Shown: one piece after another, positions 9,099 through 18,340 of the stretch | Layout: every line of letters starts with the position of its first letter | Position numbering within the stretch: the first letter of the stretch is position 1 | From: an uncultured Polaromonas sp. | GTDB lineage: Bacteria; Pseudomonadota; Gammaproteobacteria; Burkholderiales; Burkholderiaceae_C | Length of the DNA stretch: 64,000 bases | Assembly: GCA_937863225.1 (NCBI GenBank) | Contig: CALMEI010000039.1 | Coordinates: 124,001 to 188,000, forward strand | Direction: 5' to 3' | Made by a program: the position numbers and the translations under genes | The notes under the pieces: generated by a model | Seen by the model: only the letters and a program-made list of their open reading frames with translations | Database searches by the model: none | What the model was told of the DNA's origin: nothing

Positions 9099-10076
9099 AT
9101 GGCCATTCAGTGGTTCCCCGGTCACATGAACTTGACCAAGCAAGCGATTCAAGACCGCATCAAAGACATTGATGTGGTGATTGAAATGTTAGACGCACGC
9201 TTGCCTGCGTCCAGCGCCAACCCGATGTTGGCACAGCTGACCAAAGGCAAGCCGTCTTTAAAGGTCTTGAATAAGCAGGATTTGGCCGACCCTGTACGCA
9301 CCGAAATGTGGTTGGCGCATTACAACGCCATGCCGGCAACGCGGGCCATCGGCTTATCAGCCACAGACACGGCACCCGCTAAACAACTCATCAAAGCCTG
9401 TCGTGAGTTGGCACCACTGCGCGGTGGCATGGTCAAACCGTTGCGCGTTTTGATTTGCGGTATTCCCAATGTCGGTAAATCAACACTCATCAATACATTG
9501 GCAGGTAAGCGCTTTGCCCGAACAGGCGATGAAGCAGGTGTGACCAAAACCGAACAGCGCATCACACTGGCAGAAGATTTCTATTTGTACGACACCCCCG
9601 GCATGTTGTGGCCACGCATCATCGTTGCCAAAAGTGGCTACAACCTGGCCGCCAGCGGTGCCGTTGGGCGCAATGCGTTTGAAGAAGAAGAGGTGGCACT
9701 GGAATTGTTGGACTACCTCATCGCCAACTACCCGCAGAACTTGGTTGACCGTTTTAAGTTGAAAACGGAAGATGTGGTTGGGCACACCGATGAACAGGTG
9801 CTGGAGGCTGTGGGCATGGCTCGCGGTGCATTGTTAGCGAAAGGCAGTCGGGGTGGACGCGTCAATCTGCAAAAAGCGGCAGAGGTGGTGATTTATGATT
9901 TTCGTGCCAACAGTCTTGGACGCATCACTTTAGAAACGCCAGCTGAATTTGCCGTGTGGTTAGCGGCAGGCGAGAAAATGGATGCCGAACGGCAAGTCAA
10001 AAAAGATGCGATAGAGCTTGACCGAAAGATTCGATTCAAAAAAATCCCACGGCCTTCAAAAAGAGACGTGGATTAA
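9099..10076 (+). CDS. rbgA: ribosome biogenesis GTPase RbgA/YlqF
   Basis: 325 residues starting MAIQWFPGHMNLTKQAI. It has the circularly permuted GTPase order of the YlqF/RbgA family: G4 NKQD at about 58-61 comes before G1 GIPNVGKST at 121-129, then G3 DTPG. RbgA acts in late assembly of the 50S ribosomal subunit. The C-terminal basic segment (RKIRFKKIPRPSKR) fits RNA contact. It stands alone between repeat R3 and a convergent hydrolase gene. Confidence 0.92.
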   Translation: MAIQWFPGHMNLTKQAIQDRIKDIDVVIEMLDARLPASSANPMLAQLTKGKPSLKVLNKQDLADPVRTEMWLAHYNAMPATRAIGLSATDTAPAKQLIKACRELAPLRGGMVKPLRVLICGIPNVGKSTLINTLAGKRFARTGDEAGVTKTEQRITLAEDFYLYDTPGMLWPRIIVAKSGYNLAASGAVGRNAFEEEEVALELLDYLIANYPQNLVDRFKLKTEDVVGHTDEQVLEAVGMARGALLAKGSRGGRVNLQKAAEVVIYDFRANSLGRITLETPAEFAVWLAAGEKMDAERQVKKDAIELDRKIRFKKIPRPSKRDVD

Positions 10077-10079
10077 CAC

Positions 10080-10892
10080 TCATTTTGTCGTGCACCCCAT
10101 TTGTGGGGTTAATTTCATCCACTTCGCCAGCCAATTTTTGGCCCTTTCGCGGGCATGTTTGGTGGCGATTTTTTCTTCTGGCGTTTGGTCAGCGCGAAAA
10201 TCAAATGCGCGTCGTGCCATTGGGTACTCTTGCCATTCAACAGGCACACCTCGTTCCCACAACGCATAAAAAGCACGACCACCATTCATGCGGCGCAATT
10301 CAAAATCGGCATCTCCAATTAAATACAGCACCGGGGTGGTGATTTGCATGACTTCAGGTGCGATGCGAAAGAGTTGGTCAGGTTCAGGCGCGTTCGGGTT
10401 TTGCATGTGGCCGTAGTAGCTCACAATGGCGGCAATGTCTGGGCCACGCTTGGCCGCAAGCCGAATGGCGTAGTATGGGCCTCGCGACAGACCAATGACG
10501 CCAACGGCTTGCTTGCAAGCGTTTGGCAATGTTTTCAAATAATCCAAACCGGCTTCCACATCGCGTTCGGAATCAGGGTTATGTTCTGATGGCCAGCGTT
10601 CGATGAAGCGTCCACTTTGCCAGTCTGGTGCTAACACCAAAAATCCTTGGGATGCAAGTTCACGCATGTGGACGCGGTCTTCGTTCTCAAAACCGCGTTT
10701 GGCATGGATGTACAGCACCGGTGGGAAGGGACCCTTACCCACTGGCGTCGCAATTTCAAGCGGCACATCTGAGCCGTCTGATGCTTTGGTGACTGCTTTG
10801 CTGAGGGTCACTTCGGCAGCCCAAGCAGAGCTAGCCGCAAATACAAATGCAGCAAATGATGCAACAGCTGTGCAAATTGCTTTTTTCATCAT
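10080..10892 (-). CDS. exported dienelactone hydrolase family protein
   Basis: 270 residues with a signal peptide of about 26 residues (ends SSAWA). The alpha/beta hydrolase fold shows a nucleophile elbow GLSRGPY with Ser at about 136, an aspartate in LIGDADFE, and an oxyanion region VLYIHAKRG. The likely role is hydrolysis of an ester or lactone in the periplasm, but the substrate is unknown. It is convergent with rbgA (3-base gap) and 67 bases downstream of the di-heme peroxidase gene on the same strand. Confidence 0.82.
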   Translation of the reverse strand: MMKKAICTAVASFAAFVFAASSAWAAEVTLSKAVTKASDGSDVPLEIATPVGKGPFPPVLYIHAKRGFENEDRVHMRELASQGFLVLAPDWQSGRFIERWPSEHNPDSERDVEAGLDYLKTLPNACKQAVGVIGLSRGPYYAIRLAAKRGPDIAAIVSYYGHMQNPNAPEPDQLFRIAPEVMQITTPVLYLIGDADFELRRMNGGRAFYALWERGVPVEWQEYPMARRAFDFRADQTPEEKIATKHARERAKNWLAKWMKLTPQMGCTTK

Positions 10893-10959
10893 GATGAATC
10901 CTTCTGAACGATCGTCACTGAATCACAGAGAGACGATTGTACAGAGACAGAAGGTTTGA

Positions 10960-11961
10960 TCAGTGACGGACTGGCTCTGCCGCTTTAGGGCGAGGGGTAC
11001 TGTTGCTGGAAGCTGGCAAGATAGGTAATTTGAAATCGGGTTGCTTACCTGTTAATGTTTTCAAGAAGGCAACAATTTGGTCGATTTCTTTAGCGCTGTA
11101 TGTTCGACCCAATTGCAATTTGCCCATGATGTCGACGGCTTTTTCTAAAGTGTCAGCACCACCGTCATGGAAGTAGGGGTAAGTCAACTCCACATTGCGC
11201 ATGGTAGGCACCTTGAATTTCATGCGGTCTTCATCTTTGCCCGTTAAATCCGCAGCGCCTTTGGCTTTGTTACGGGTCTCATATTTGGATGTCAAACCCA
11301 TTTTTGCGATGTTGGATCCACCCATGGCCATGCCATCATGGCAAGTGGTGCAACCACTTTGTTTGAACAATTTGTAGCCATCTAATTCGGTTTTGTTCAA
11401 TGCGCCTTTGTCTCCTTTGAGCCATTTGTCAAAGCGTGAATCTGGCGTGACCAAAGTTTGATTGAAAGCAGTCAGCGCATTGACGAGCATGTCACGGGTG
11501 ATGGTATTGCTGCCATAAACTTTTTTAAAGTCTTGCTTGTAGCCAGGTATTGAGTTAAGGACATCAATGACTTTGTCATGCATAAAAGCCAAATCGGCTG
11601 GCGACACATCGTATACGCCTTTGGCTTCTTCATGCAAACGACCATCCCAAAACTGAACCTTGTTAAAAGTGGAATTCAACACCGTGGGTGTGTTCATTTG
11701 CGCTTGTTGCCAGTTGTGTCCCAGTGATGTCTTGAGATTATCTGTACCACCCAATGACAGGTTATGACACGAATTGCACGACATGGTGCCTGACTGGGAA
11801 ATGCGTGGATCGAAGTACAGTTTTTTACCCAGTTCAACTTTTGCGGGTTGATTTATCTTGGCTTGTGGAATGGGATGAACGGGCTCTGCTGCTTTAGCCG
11901 ATACACCCCAAGTCCAAGCTACTAAACTGATGATGAGAGTAAGTAAATTATTTATTCGCAT
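10960..11961 (-). CDS. di-heme cytochrome c peroxidase family protein
   Basis: 333 residues with a signal peptide (ends VSAKAAE). Two c-type heme sites are CNSCH (62-66) and CTTCH (204-208). Typical family text includes LGKKLYFDPRISQSGTMSC, PTVLNS, FKVPTMRNVELTYPYFHDG and AKEIDQIVAFLKTL. These periplasmic enzymes reduce hydrogen peroxide using electrons from small cytochromes; the MauG-like branch cannot be excluded. The C-terminus is Pro/Ser rich. A perfect 13-bp inverted repeat lies 36 bases upstream of the start. Confidence 0.9.
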   Translation of the reverse strand: MRINNLLTLIISLVAWTWGVSAKAAEPVHPIPQAKINQPAKVELGKKLYFDPRISQSGTMSCNSCHNLSLGGTDNLKTSLGHNWQQAQMNTPTVLNSTFNKVQFWDGRLHEEAKGVYDVSPADLAFMHDKVIDVLNSIPGYKQDFKKVYGSNTITRDMLVNALTAFNQTLVTPDSRFDKWLKGDKGALNKTELDGYKLFKQSGCTTCHDGMAMGGSNIAKMGLTSKYETRNKAKGAADLTGKDEDRMKFKVPTMRNVELTYPYFHDGGADTLEKAVDIMGKLQLGRTYSAKEIDQIVAFLKTLTGKQPDFKLPILPASSNSTPRPKAAEPVRH

Positions 11962-11996
11962 ATGCTTATATGTCTGTGAAAGATTGATGTTTGACT

Positions 11997-12026
11997 GTAA
12001 TTAATCAAATCGCCATTTGATTAATT
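11997..12026. promoter_or_regulatory. perfect 13-bp inverted repeat upstream of the peroxidase gene
   Basis: The arms TAATTAATCAAAT and ATTTGATTAATTA are separated by CGCC. It sits between the stop of the universal stress gene and the start of the peroxidase gene, both on the minus strand. It could be an operator for the peroxidase or an RNA hairpin; no U-run follows on either strand, so a simple terminator is less likely. Confidence 0.5.
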
Positions 12027-12046
12027 ACGCTTATCCATGAACAGAT

Positions 12047-12469
12047 TTATCGAACCAAGAGGACCGGCGTTTTGCAGTTGGCGAGTACTTTGGTTGCGAC
12101 TGAGCCCAAGACCATGTTCAAAAATGAACCATGTCCATGTGAACCCATGACCAACAAATCAAATTTTCCTGCATCGGCAAACGTGGCAATCACTTCACCC
12201 ACATTACCTGCTTTCCAAACGCTTTTTGCTTGAATACCGTGACGCATTAAAAACTTGTCGATGGGTGACAAAATCTTTTCTGCATCATCTTTGTAATAGT
12301 CTTCAACAATTTCTTTGCCAACTGCCGCGCGTGCCCTGGCAGGTATGGGTAAATGCACGGTCAGCACGGTGAAGTTGTTATCATTATTTAACAGACTTTC
12401 ATGTGTTGCCAAGTAAGCCAGCATCTTTTTGGTGTAAGTGCTGCCATCAACTGCGAGTAATATTTTCAT
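12047..12469 (-). CDS. universal stress protein (UspA family)
   Basis: 140 residues starting MKILLAVDGSTYTKKML. The ATP-binding pattern G-x2-G-x(about 9)-G-(S/T) is visible in MGSHGHGSFLNMVLGSVATKVL, followed by the usual CKTPVLLVR end. It is a small cytoplasmic stress-associated nucleotide-binding protein. It lies upstream of the peroxidase gene on the same strand, separated by a perfect inverted repeat, which hints at a stress-related pair. Confidence 0.92.
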   Translation of the reverse strand: MKILLAVDGSTYTKKMLAYLATHESLLNNDNNFTVLTVHLPIPARARAAVGKEIVEDYYKDDAEKILSPIDKFLMRHGIQAKSVWKAGNVGEVIATFADAGKFDLLVMGSHGHGSFLNMVLGSVATKVLANCKTPVLLVR

Positions 12470-12608
12470 GGTGATTCCTAAAAATAATCAGTGTACCAGT
12501 ATGCAGTGAATTACTGAAGAAGCATTTGAGCTAAGTCAACTTTGCCACACGAAGTAAGCGATAATTGGCTCCAATCGTCAACACATTACCTAAGCGGAGT
12601 ATTCAACC

Positions 12609-13232
12609 TTGTTGTCCATCATTCAAGCTGCGGGCTGGCCGATATGGCCATTGGTTATTTGTTCCATCATTGCGGTGGCGCTGATTCTTGAGCGATTCAT
12701 CAGCCTTAAAACCAGCAAAATCGCACCGCCCAACTTACTCAACGAGGCGTTAACAGTGACCCGGCATGCGGTGCCATCGGCTGAGGTGATTACTCAACTG
12801 GAGCAAAGTTCAGAGTTGGGGCAGGTGTTGGCCAGTGGCTTGCGGGTGTTGAACACCAATCCGAAAAGCTCTGAAGCAGATTTGCGTGCGGTGATGGAAG
12901 AGACGGGGCGAACTGTTGCGCATCGACTTGAAAAATATTTGTCAACACTGGCAACCATTGCTTCGGCGGCCCCATTGCTTGGATTATTGGGAACGGTGAT
13001 TGGCATGATAGAAATATTTGGATCACAAGGCTCAACCACTGGCACAGCCAATCCGGCTCAATTGGCGCACGGCATTTCAGTTGCTTTATACAACACCGCG
13101 TTTGGCCTGATTGTCGCTATACCGGCATTGATTTTTTGGCGCTACTTTCGCGCACGTGTCGATGCCTATTTGCTCACCCTTGAATTAGCAGCCGAACGAC
13201 TGGCACGTCATTTGGTTAATTTGACAAAGTAA
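12609..13232 (+). CDS. exbB: ExbB/TolQ/MotA-type proton channel protein
   Basis: 207 residues from a TTG start at the first codon of the family-typical N-terminus (LSIIQAAGWPIWPLVICSII). Three membrane segments are visible: about residues 8-28, 110-135 (APLLGLLGTVIGMIEIFG) and 155-180 (GISVALYNTAFGLIVAIPALIFW). With ExbD it forms an inner-membrane proton channel that energises TonB-dependent outer-membrane transport, or Tol-type envelope functions. It is the first gene of the exbB-exbD-lpxK-Trm112-kdsB run, a common betaproteobacterial order. Confidence 0.92.
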   Translation: MLSIIQAAGWPIWPLVICSIIAVALILERFISLKTSKIAPPNLLNEALTVTRHAVPSAEVITQLEQSSELGQVLASGLRVLNTNPKSSEADLRAVMEETGRTVAHRLEKYLSTLATIASAAPLLGLLGTVIGMIEIFGSQGSTTGTANPAQLAHGISVALYNTAFGLIVAIPALIFWRYFRARVDAYLLTLELAAERLARHLVNLTK

Positions 13233-13248
13233 AAACAACGCTGCGTTC

Positions 13249-13704
13249 ATGAATTTCAAGAGCCGTTCCCATCGCAGTGCCAGCACTGAACCTGAGATTA
13301 ACCTCATACCATTCATTGATGTCTTGTTGGTGGTGGTGATATTTTTGATGCTGTCTACCACGTACAGTAAATTCACTGAAGTCGAACTCAAGCTGCCCAC
13401 TGCGGATGTGCAAGCGGCCAAAGACCGTCCCCATGAAATCATTGTCAGCGTCAACAGTGCCGGTGTGTACTCGGTGAATAAGCAAGTGGTGGCGCAGCAG
13501 GGTGTGTTGGCTTTGACCACCGCTTTGAACAACGCATCCAAAGCCATCGAATCTAACTTGCAAGGCAAAGCACCTATCATCGTCATCAATGCCGATGCCA
13601 ACGCCAGCCACCAATCGGTCATCAGCGTGATGGAGGCGGCCCGACAAGCTGGTTTGAACCAAATCACTTTTGCTACGCAAAAACCTTCGGGTTCAGGCAA
13701 CTGA
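13249..13704 (+). CDS. exbD: ExbD/TolR biopolymer transport protein
   Basis: 151 residues with one N-terminal membrane segment (about 19-40). The essential channel aspartate is D24 in NLIPFIDVLLVVVIF. The rest is periplasmic (ELKLPTADV...HEIIVSVNSAGVY). It partners with ExbB, encoded 16 bases upstream. It probably energises the TonB receptors of the cell, including the one at 41-43 kb if that is functional; this last link is inference. Confidence 0.92.
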   Translation: MNFKSRSHRSASTEPEINLIPFIDVLLVVVIFLMLSTTYSKFTEVELKLPTADVQAAKDRPHEIIVSVNSAGVYSVNKQVVAQQGVLALTTALNNASKAIESNLQGKAPIIVINADANASHQSVISVMEAARQAGLNQITFATQKPSGSGN

Positions 13705-13743
13705 GCGCCAGCATCTGCACCATTCATGCAGATAAGACCCAAC

Positions 13744-14793
13744 ATGCAGCAACAGATTCACCAAACGCTGCAACAAGCTTGGCTCAAACGCGGCTGGCTT
13801 GCCATGTTGCTATTACCCTTGTCTGGTTTGTATGGCACTTTGGCATGGTTGCATAGGCATTTGTACCAGTGGGGCATTTGGAAGTCACAGCGTGTTGCGG
13901 TGCCAGTCATTGTGGTTGGCAATATCGTTGCAGGTGGCGGCGGTAAAACACCCACCGTGGTGGCATTGGTGCAGCATCTCAAAGCCAAAGGGTGGCAAAT
14001 TGGAGTGGTATCCAGAGGGTATGGCAGAAGCAACAACGATTGCTGTGAAGTTTTGCCGCACAGCACTGCCGCGCAAGTGGGTGACGAACCCATGCTATTG
14101 GCCAACAAATGCCAAGTCCCCATTTTTGTAGCGCCCAAAAGATGGGATGCGGCGAGTCAATTGTTGGCCAAATACCCTGCAACGAATGTCATTCTCTGCG
14201 ACGATGGATTGCAGCACCATGCAATGCACCACGACATAGCGATCACGGTGTTGGACGACAGAGGCATGGGCAACGGTTGGCTTTTGCCTGCTGGGCCATT
14301 GCGCGAATCGCAAATCAGAGAATCGAATAATCTGGTGTTGCACACTGGCAATCACCCCATCAAAATCAATACCACGGCGCCACAATTCGCTGCCCAGCGA
14401 AGTTTGGCCAAAGAGGCCAAGCGATACGATGGCAGCAGGGTCTATCTAGCCGATTTGAATGGTATGGCAGCCACTGCGAACAAACCACTTGTCGCACTGG
14501 CCGGTATTGCCAACCCAGAGTCGTTTTTCACCATGCTGCGAGAAAATGGTTTGCAATTAACAAACACCATTGCGCTGCCAGATCACTTCACTTTTGATAG
14601 CACGATAGGCAATCAATACGCTGGATACACCCTGATTTGCACCGAGAAAGATGCTGTGAAGTTGTGGCAGTTTGTACCCCATGCATTGTCTGTCGGGCTT
14701 GAATTTGAGCCTGAACTTGGTTTTTTTAACCATGTTGAACAGTTGCTGGCAGGCTTAAAATCATCCCCATCGTTCAAACAACATCAAAGTTAG
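13744..14793 (+). CDS. lpxK: tetraacyldisaccharide 4'-kinase LpxK, with in-frame repeat copy R4
   Basis: 349 residues. LpxK phosphorylates the 4' position of the lipid A disaccharide at the inner membrane. An N-terminal membrane helix ([18 protein letters not shown]) precedes a Walker A-like [12 protein letters not shown] (59-70). Other family text is GYGR, DDGLQHH and [20 protein letters not shown] at 13744 is preferred over 13726. Residues about 284-297 (ATAGGC-type DNA read as [10 protein letters not shown]) come from repeat copy R4. They sit between the conserved LPDH and [12 protein letters not shown] segments, so an interspersed element has been inserted in an essential gene without breaking it. 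Confidence 0.93.
   Translation: MQQQIHQTLQQAWLKRGWLAMLLLPLSGLYGTLAWLHRHLYQWGIWKSQRVAVPVIVVGNIVAGGGGKTPTVVALVQHLKAKGWQIGVVSRGYGRSNNDCCEVLPHSTAAQVGDEPMLLANKCQVPIFVAPKRWDAASQLLAKYPATNVILCDDGLQHHAMHHDIAITVLDDRGMGNGWLLPAGPLRESQIRESNNLVLHTGNHPIKINTTAPQFAAQRSLAKEAKRYDGSRVYLADLNGMAATANKPLVALAGIANPESFFTMLRENGLQLTNTIALPDHFTFDSTIGNQYAGYTLICTEKDAVKLWQFVPHALSVGLEFEPELGFFNHVEQLLAGLKSSPSFKQHQS
14597..14632 (+). repeat. interspersed element, copy R4, inside lpxK
   Basis: Forward copy, head partly lost: ATAGCACGATAGGCAATCAA then TACGCTGGATACACC. It is read as [10 protein letters not shown], the same frame as copy R14. Confidence 0.85.
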
Positions 14794-14801
14794 CATCAAT
14801 C

Positions 14802-14993
14802 ATGGATACCAAATTACTCGAACTCCTCGTCTGCCCTGTTACCAAAGGCCCTTTGATTTTTGACAGGGAGAAGCTAGAGCTGATTTCCAAAAGTGCGCGA
14901 CTGGCCTATGCGGTGCGCGATGGCATGCCCATCTTGCTGGAAAACGAAGCCAGGGTCTTGACCGATGAAGAAATTGAAAAACTGCAAGGCTGA
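14802..14993 (+). CDS. Trm112 family protein (YcaR-like)
   Basis: 63 residues: [21 protein letters not shown], then [17 protein letters not shown]. This is the bacterial Trm112/YcaR/UPF0434 zinc-ribbon-like fold, usually found between lpxK and kdsB as here. Only one of the usual cysteines is visible (CPVTKGPL). In other organisms Trm112 proteins activate methyltransferases; the bacterial role is unclear. Confidence 0.9.
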   Translation: MDTKLLELLVCPVTKGPLIFDREKLELISKSARLAYAVRDGMPILLENEARVLTDEEIEKLQG

Positions 14994-15035
14994 CTCACCC
15001 ACTGCTTAAAACAGTTTTTAGCTGAAACGCAAGGC

Positions 15036-15911
15036 ATGAAACAAACCACAAACCTAACCGTCCTTATTCCGGCACGCCTAGGTTCAAGCCGCCTGCCCAA
15101 CAAACCTTTGGCTGATGTGGCGGGTTTGCCCTTGATCGTGCGGGTTGCACAGGGTGTGATCCATGGTCTTGATAAATCCGCTACAAATAATATAGCAACA
15201 CAGGCAGTAAACACGCCGGGTACAGGCCAATTTGACCAACAAATTCGTGTGGTTGTGGCCTGTGATGATGACAGCATCCAACGCGTTTGCCAACACCACC
15301 ACATTGAAGTCGTGTTGACCCGAGCCGACCACCCCAGTGGCAGCGACCGATTGGCTGAAGCTTGTGACATTCTGCAACTGCCTGATGAAGCCATCGTGGT
15401 GAATGTGCAAGGCGATGAACCTTTGATTGATCCTGATTTGATTTTGCATGTGGCACAAGTTTTGCAAAACCAGCCACTTGCCAGCATGAGCACCGCAGCC
15501 CACGCGATTGAATCGGTTGACGACTACCGCAACCCCAATGTTGTGAAGGTGGTTTTGGACGCACAGCAGATGGCGTTGTACTTTAGCCGCGCGCCCATTG
15601 CATGGTGGCGCGATGGAGCGACCAATGGTGCACCTGTGCTGCCCACCAGTCCAAAACCGTTGCGCCACATCGGTATTTATGCGTACCGGGTGGGCTTTTT
15701 GAAGCAGTTTCCCAAGCTGCCACAAGCGGAAATTGAGGTCTGCGAGGCACTGGAGCAATTGCGTGCACTCTGGCATGGGCATCGCATTGCTGTTCACATC
15801 ACCGACAAAGCACCCGGCACGGGAGTGGATACACCCGAAGATTTGGCGCGCGTGCGAATCGCATTTGGTGCTCAATCACACAGCGCAGGATCAAAGTCAG
15901 CAACTGTATAA
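15036..15911 (+). CDS. kdsB: 3-deoxy-manno-octulosonate cytidylyltransferase, with in-frame repeat copy R5
   Basis: 291 residues, longer than the usual 250-260. The enzyme activates KDO with CTP to make CMP-KDO for lipopolysaccharide. Family motifs are [39 protein letters not shown] and [13 protein letters not shown]. The extra length is explained in part by repeat copy R5, read at about residues 49-66 ([19 protein letters not shown]) between the first helix and the RVVVACDD strand. The C-terminal [14 protein letters not shown] is normal. It is in the lpxK-Trm112-kdsB run. Confidence 0.93.
   Translation: MKQTTNLTVLIPARLGSSRLPNKPLADVAGLPLIVRVAQGVIHGLDKSATNNIATQAVNTPGTGQFDQQIRVVVACDDDSIQRVCQHHHIEVVLTRADHPSGSDRLAEACDILQLPDEAIVVNVQGDEPLIDPDLILHVAQVLQNQPLASMSTAAHAIESVDDYRNPNVVKVVLDAQQMALYFSRAPIAWWRDGATNGAPVLPTSPKPLRHIGIYAYRVGFLKQFPKLPQAEIEVCEALEQLRALWHGHRIAVHITDKAPGTGVDTPEDLARVRIAFGAQSHSAGSKSATV
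15180..15236 (+). repeat. interspersed element, copy R5, inside kdsB
   Basis: Forward copy: GCTACAAATAATATAGC, then CACAGGCAGTAAACACGCCG, then GGTACAGGCCAATTTGACC. The usual TATAGG reads CACAGG, removing a TAG in the frame used. Confidence 0.85.
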
Positions 15912-16072
15912 GTGAGTAATGATATGCAGGGGCTGTCAGCAAAATGATAGCTATCCATGCTATTCTTTGCGACTATTTGACAAGTCCTACAAGTTATAAG
16001 CCATATGCAAATTGACATCGTCACAGTTCAGGTAATGATGTCCATTACCCTCAATTCGTATCCACCATTCGT

Positions 16073-16735
16073 ATGAAACTCATTTTGTTAGGCGCACCTG
16101 GTGCGGGAAAAGGCACGCAAGCGACGTTTATTTGCGAGAAATTCAAAATTCCGCAAATCTCGACAGGTGATTTGTTGCGCGCAACCGTCAAATCGGGTAG
16201 CAAACTGGGTTTGAAACTGAAAGAAATATTGGATTCAGGTTCCTTGGTGGACGATGAATTGGTGATCAAGATGGTGCAAGCGCGCATTGCTGAGCCCGAT
16301 TGCGCAAATGGTTTTTTGTTTGATGGCTTCCCTCGCACCGTTTTACAAGCTGAAGCGATACGCGCTCAAGGTTTGAAGTTGGATTACTTGCTAGAAATTC
16401 AGGTGCCTTTTGAAGACATCATTGAACGCATGAGTGGCAGACGTTCGCACCCAGCTTCAGGTCGCACATACCACATCAAATTCAATCCGCCCTTGGAGGA
16501 AGGTAAAGACGACATCACAGGTGAACCATTGGTACAGCGTGCGGATGACCACATTGATACGGTAACCAAGCGTTTGGATGTTTACCGCCAACAAACACGT
16601 CCTTTAATTGATTACTATTCAGCTTGGGTACGATGGTCGCCCAAAGAGGCCCCCAAATACCGCGTGATCAACGGTGTCGGTACAGTCGATGAAATCAGGC
16701 AACGCGTTTTTGCCGCGTTTGAACAATCCGTCTAA
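16073..16735 (+). CDS. adk: adenylate kinase
   Basis: 220 residues. The P-loop [10 protein letters not shown] is at 7-16, with [16 protein letters not shown] and a long-type LID domain ([19 protein letters not shown]) that lacks the zinc cysteines. It catalyses ATP + AMP to 2 ADP in the cytoplasm. The 160-base upstream gap has two TTGACA hexamers (about 15975 and 16013) that may be -35 elements, plus a fragment GATAGCTATCCATGCTATT that only vaguely resembles the repeat head. Confidence 0.96.
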   Translation: MKLILLGAPGAGKGTQATFICEKFKIPQISTGDLLRATVKSGSKLGLKLKEILDSGSLVDDELVIKMVQARIAEPDCANGFLFDGFPRTVLQAEAIRAQGLKLDYLLEIQVPFEDIIERMSGRRSHPASGRTYHIKFNPPLEEGKDDITGEPLVQRADDHIDTVTKRLDVYRQQTRPLIDYYSAWVRWSPKEAPKYRVINGVGTVDEIRQRVFAAFEQSV

Positions 16736-16759
16736 GCAAGCTGGCACCGCGCATACCGT

Positions 16760-17593
16760 ATGAACTTCAGTTTACACCTTGATGTGAACAGCGATGACAA
16801 GCCAATGTCAATTTATGGCAAATCGCCACAGCAAACCATTGACAGCAAACACCCAAGCGTTGTTTTCATTCACGGGGTGTTGAACGATCACAGCGTTTGG
16901 GATGCCATATTGACACCTCTGACAGAAGCTTTTTCGAGCGGTATGAATGCAATGGCCATTGACTTGCCAGGTCACGGGCGCAGCACAGGTCATGCCCCAG
17001 CATCCGTCGAACAAGCAGCCGATACATTGCTGGCGCTATTAGATTCAGCTGGAATTGAAAGTGCAGCCTTGGTGGGTCACAGTTTTGGTTCACTCATCGC
17101 ACTGGAAGCAGCAGCTCGTGCACCGAGTCGGGTCACGCATTTGGCCTTATTGGGAACAGCCAGCCCAATGCGTGTATCCCCTGTCTTGTTAGAAGCATCT
17201 GTGAATGACCCCATGGCCGCTATCGACATGGTCAACAACTTTTCGTTCAGCCAAAAACCACCACCGCCCCCAGATTTGATGCAGCATGTGTTTGCCCAAA
17301 GTCAGAATCTGCCAGCACAAGATACCGCTACCAATATTTTTCACACAGGTTTAAATGCCTGCAACACCTACCAAAACGCAACCACAGCCATCGCCAAAGT
17401 CACGGCGCCCTTGCTTTTTATCATGGGGGACAAAGACAAAATGACCCCACCCAAAGCCGCACAAGTCCTGATTGACGCGGCACTGCAAGCGGGGCAGTCC
17501 GTCAAGCAAGTCAATGTGAACGCTGGACACGCCATGATGGTGGAGGCATCGAATGAAGTTGTGCAAGCATTGCAATCATTTTTACAAAAATAA
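16760..17593 (+). CDS. alpha/beta hydrolase
   Basis: 277 residues. The oxyanion segment is VVFIHGVLNDHSVW (about 34-47), the nucleophile elbow is GHSFGS (about 106-111), the acid is likely in FIMGDKDKMTPP, and the His is in NAGHAMMVEA. This is a complete catalytic triad of the esterase/hydrolase superfamily. The substrate is unknown. It starts 24 bases after adk and may be co-transcribed. Confidence 0.88.
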   Translation: MNFSLHLDVNSDDKPMSIYGKSPQQTIDSKHPSVVFIHGVLNDHSVWDAILTPLTEAFSSGMNAMAIDLPGHGRSTGHAPASVEQAADTLLALLDSAGIESAALVGHSFGSLIALEAAARAPSRVTHLALLGTASPMRVSPVLLEASVNDPMAAIDMVNNFSFSQKPPPPPDLMQHVFAQSQNLPAQDTATNIFHTGLNACNTYQNATTAIAKVTAPLLFIMGDKDKMTPPKAAQVLIDAALQAGQSVKQVNVNAGHAMMVEASNEVVQALQSFLQK

Positions 17594-17640
17594 CGGATAT
17601 CTCATCTGACAATCAGATCAAATTCGTCATCTGACGCTTC

Positions 17641-17713
17641 AAAGTCATTAAAAATCAGTAAAAGTCAGTTAAAAGTCGGGTTGTGTCACATGACTTGCAC
17701 CGTAAAGTCAGCT
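17641..17713 (+). promoter_or_regulatory. tandem AAAGTCAGTA-type repeats upstream of the XRE-2TM gene
   Basis: Four near-identical units stand head to tail at 17641 (AAAGTCATTA), 17651 (AAAATCAGTA), 17661 (AAAGTCAGTTA) and 17672 (AAAGTCGGG), spaced 10-11 bases, about one helical turn. A fifth, AAAGTCAGCT, is at 17704. A small inverted repeat TCTGA-CAA-TCAGA lies just upstream (about 17614-17626). The arrangement fits a multimeric binding site, possibly for the XRE-type protein encoded 100 bases downstream. Confidence 0.5.
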
Positions 17714-17814
17714 GAACGACGCTATGCTGTCGTGGTCAAACTATTGAGCCTTACCTAAACTTGCGCTTGGTGACGACAGGGTGTCGTTTTAATTCAAATA
17801 GAGGAATTTCAAAC

Positions 17815-18339
17815 ATGTTGGTTCAAAAATTACGTCTTCAACGTGGCTGGTCGCAAGAACAATTGGCCGAATTAAGCGGCTTAAGCGTTCGCACGATACA
17901 ACGCATTGAACGTGGCTTACCTGCCAGCAATGAAACCCTGAAGTCACTGGCATCGGTCTTTGAGATCGATTTTTCTACATTGCAAGCCACTCAGGAGCCA
18001 GTTATGACAACAACATTGAACCCAAATATGAACAACAGTATGCCTTCATCGCAGCCAAGCACCGATCAAAGTGTCAGCGCTGACGAAGAAGCCGCTTTGC
18101 GCCATGTGCGCAAAATACGTGGTTTTTATGTGCATTTAGCCCAATACGTGATCGTTATCGGTGCATTGGCTATTTTTAATTTCATCAAATCCCCCAACCA
18201 CATCTGGGTGATATGGCCTGCCTTGGGTTGGGGATTGGGCTTGGTATTTCACGGCATGCGCATCTTTGGCACCATGCCATTCATGAACCCTGATTGGGAA
18301 AAGCGTCAAGTTGAAAAATACTTGGGTAGAAAACTGTAA
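17815..18339 (+). CDS. XRE helix-turn-helix and 2TM domain protein
   Basis: 174 residues from the ATG at 17815, which has AGAGGA upstream. Residues 1-55 are an XRE-type helix-turn-helix (LRLQRGWSQEQLAELSGLSVRTIQRIERG). A linker of about 40 residues follows, then a 2TM domain: two membrane helices (YVIVIGALAIFNFI and WVIWPALGWGLGLVFHGM) ending in the typical NPDWEKRQVEKYLGRKL. A DNA-binding domain tethered to the membrane suggests a membrane-anchored regulator. Tandem repeats in its own promoter suggest autoregulation, which is inference. Confidence 0.85.
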   Translation: MLVQKLRLQRGWSQEQLAELSGLSVRTIQRIERGLPASNETLKSLASVFEIDFSTLQATQEPVMTTTLNPNMNNSMPSSQPSTDQSVSADEEAALRHVRKIRGFYVHLAQYVIVIGALAIFNFIKSPNHIWVIWPALGWGLGLVFHGMRIFGTMPFMNPDWEKRQVEKYLGRKL

Positions 18340-18340
18340 T

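Noticed and set aside
11997..12026. FNR/Anr-type site in the inverted repeat
   Set aside because: The half-sites are in the opposite order (ATCAA outside-in rather than TTGAT-N4-ATCAA) and the spacing differs.
15084..15875. 263-codon open frame antisense to kdsB
   Set aside because: Its composition and position mirror kdsB; no protein family is seen.
15930..15995. Possible extra repeat copy between kdsB and adk
   Set aside because: Only GATAGCTATCCATGCTATT resembles the head; the tail is missing.
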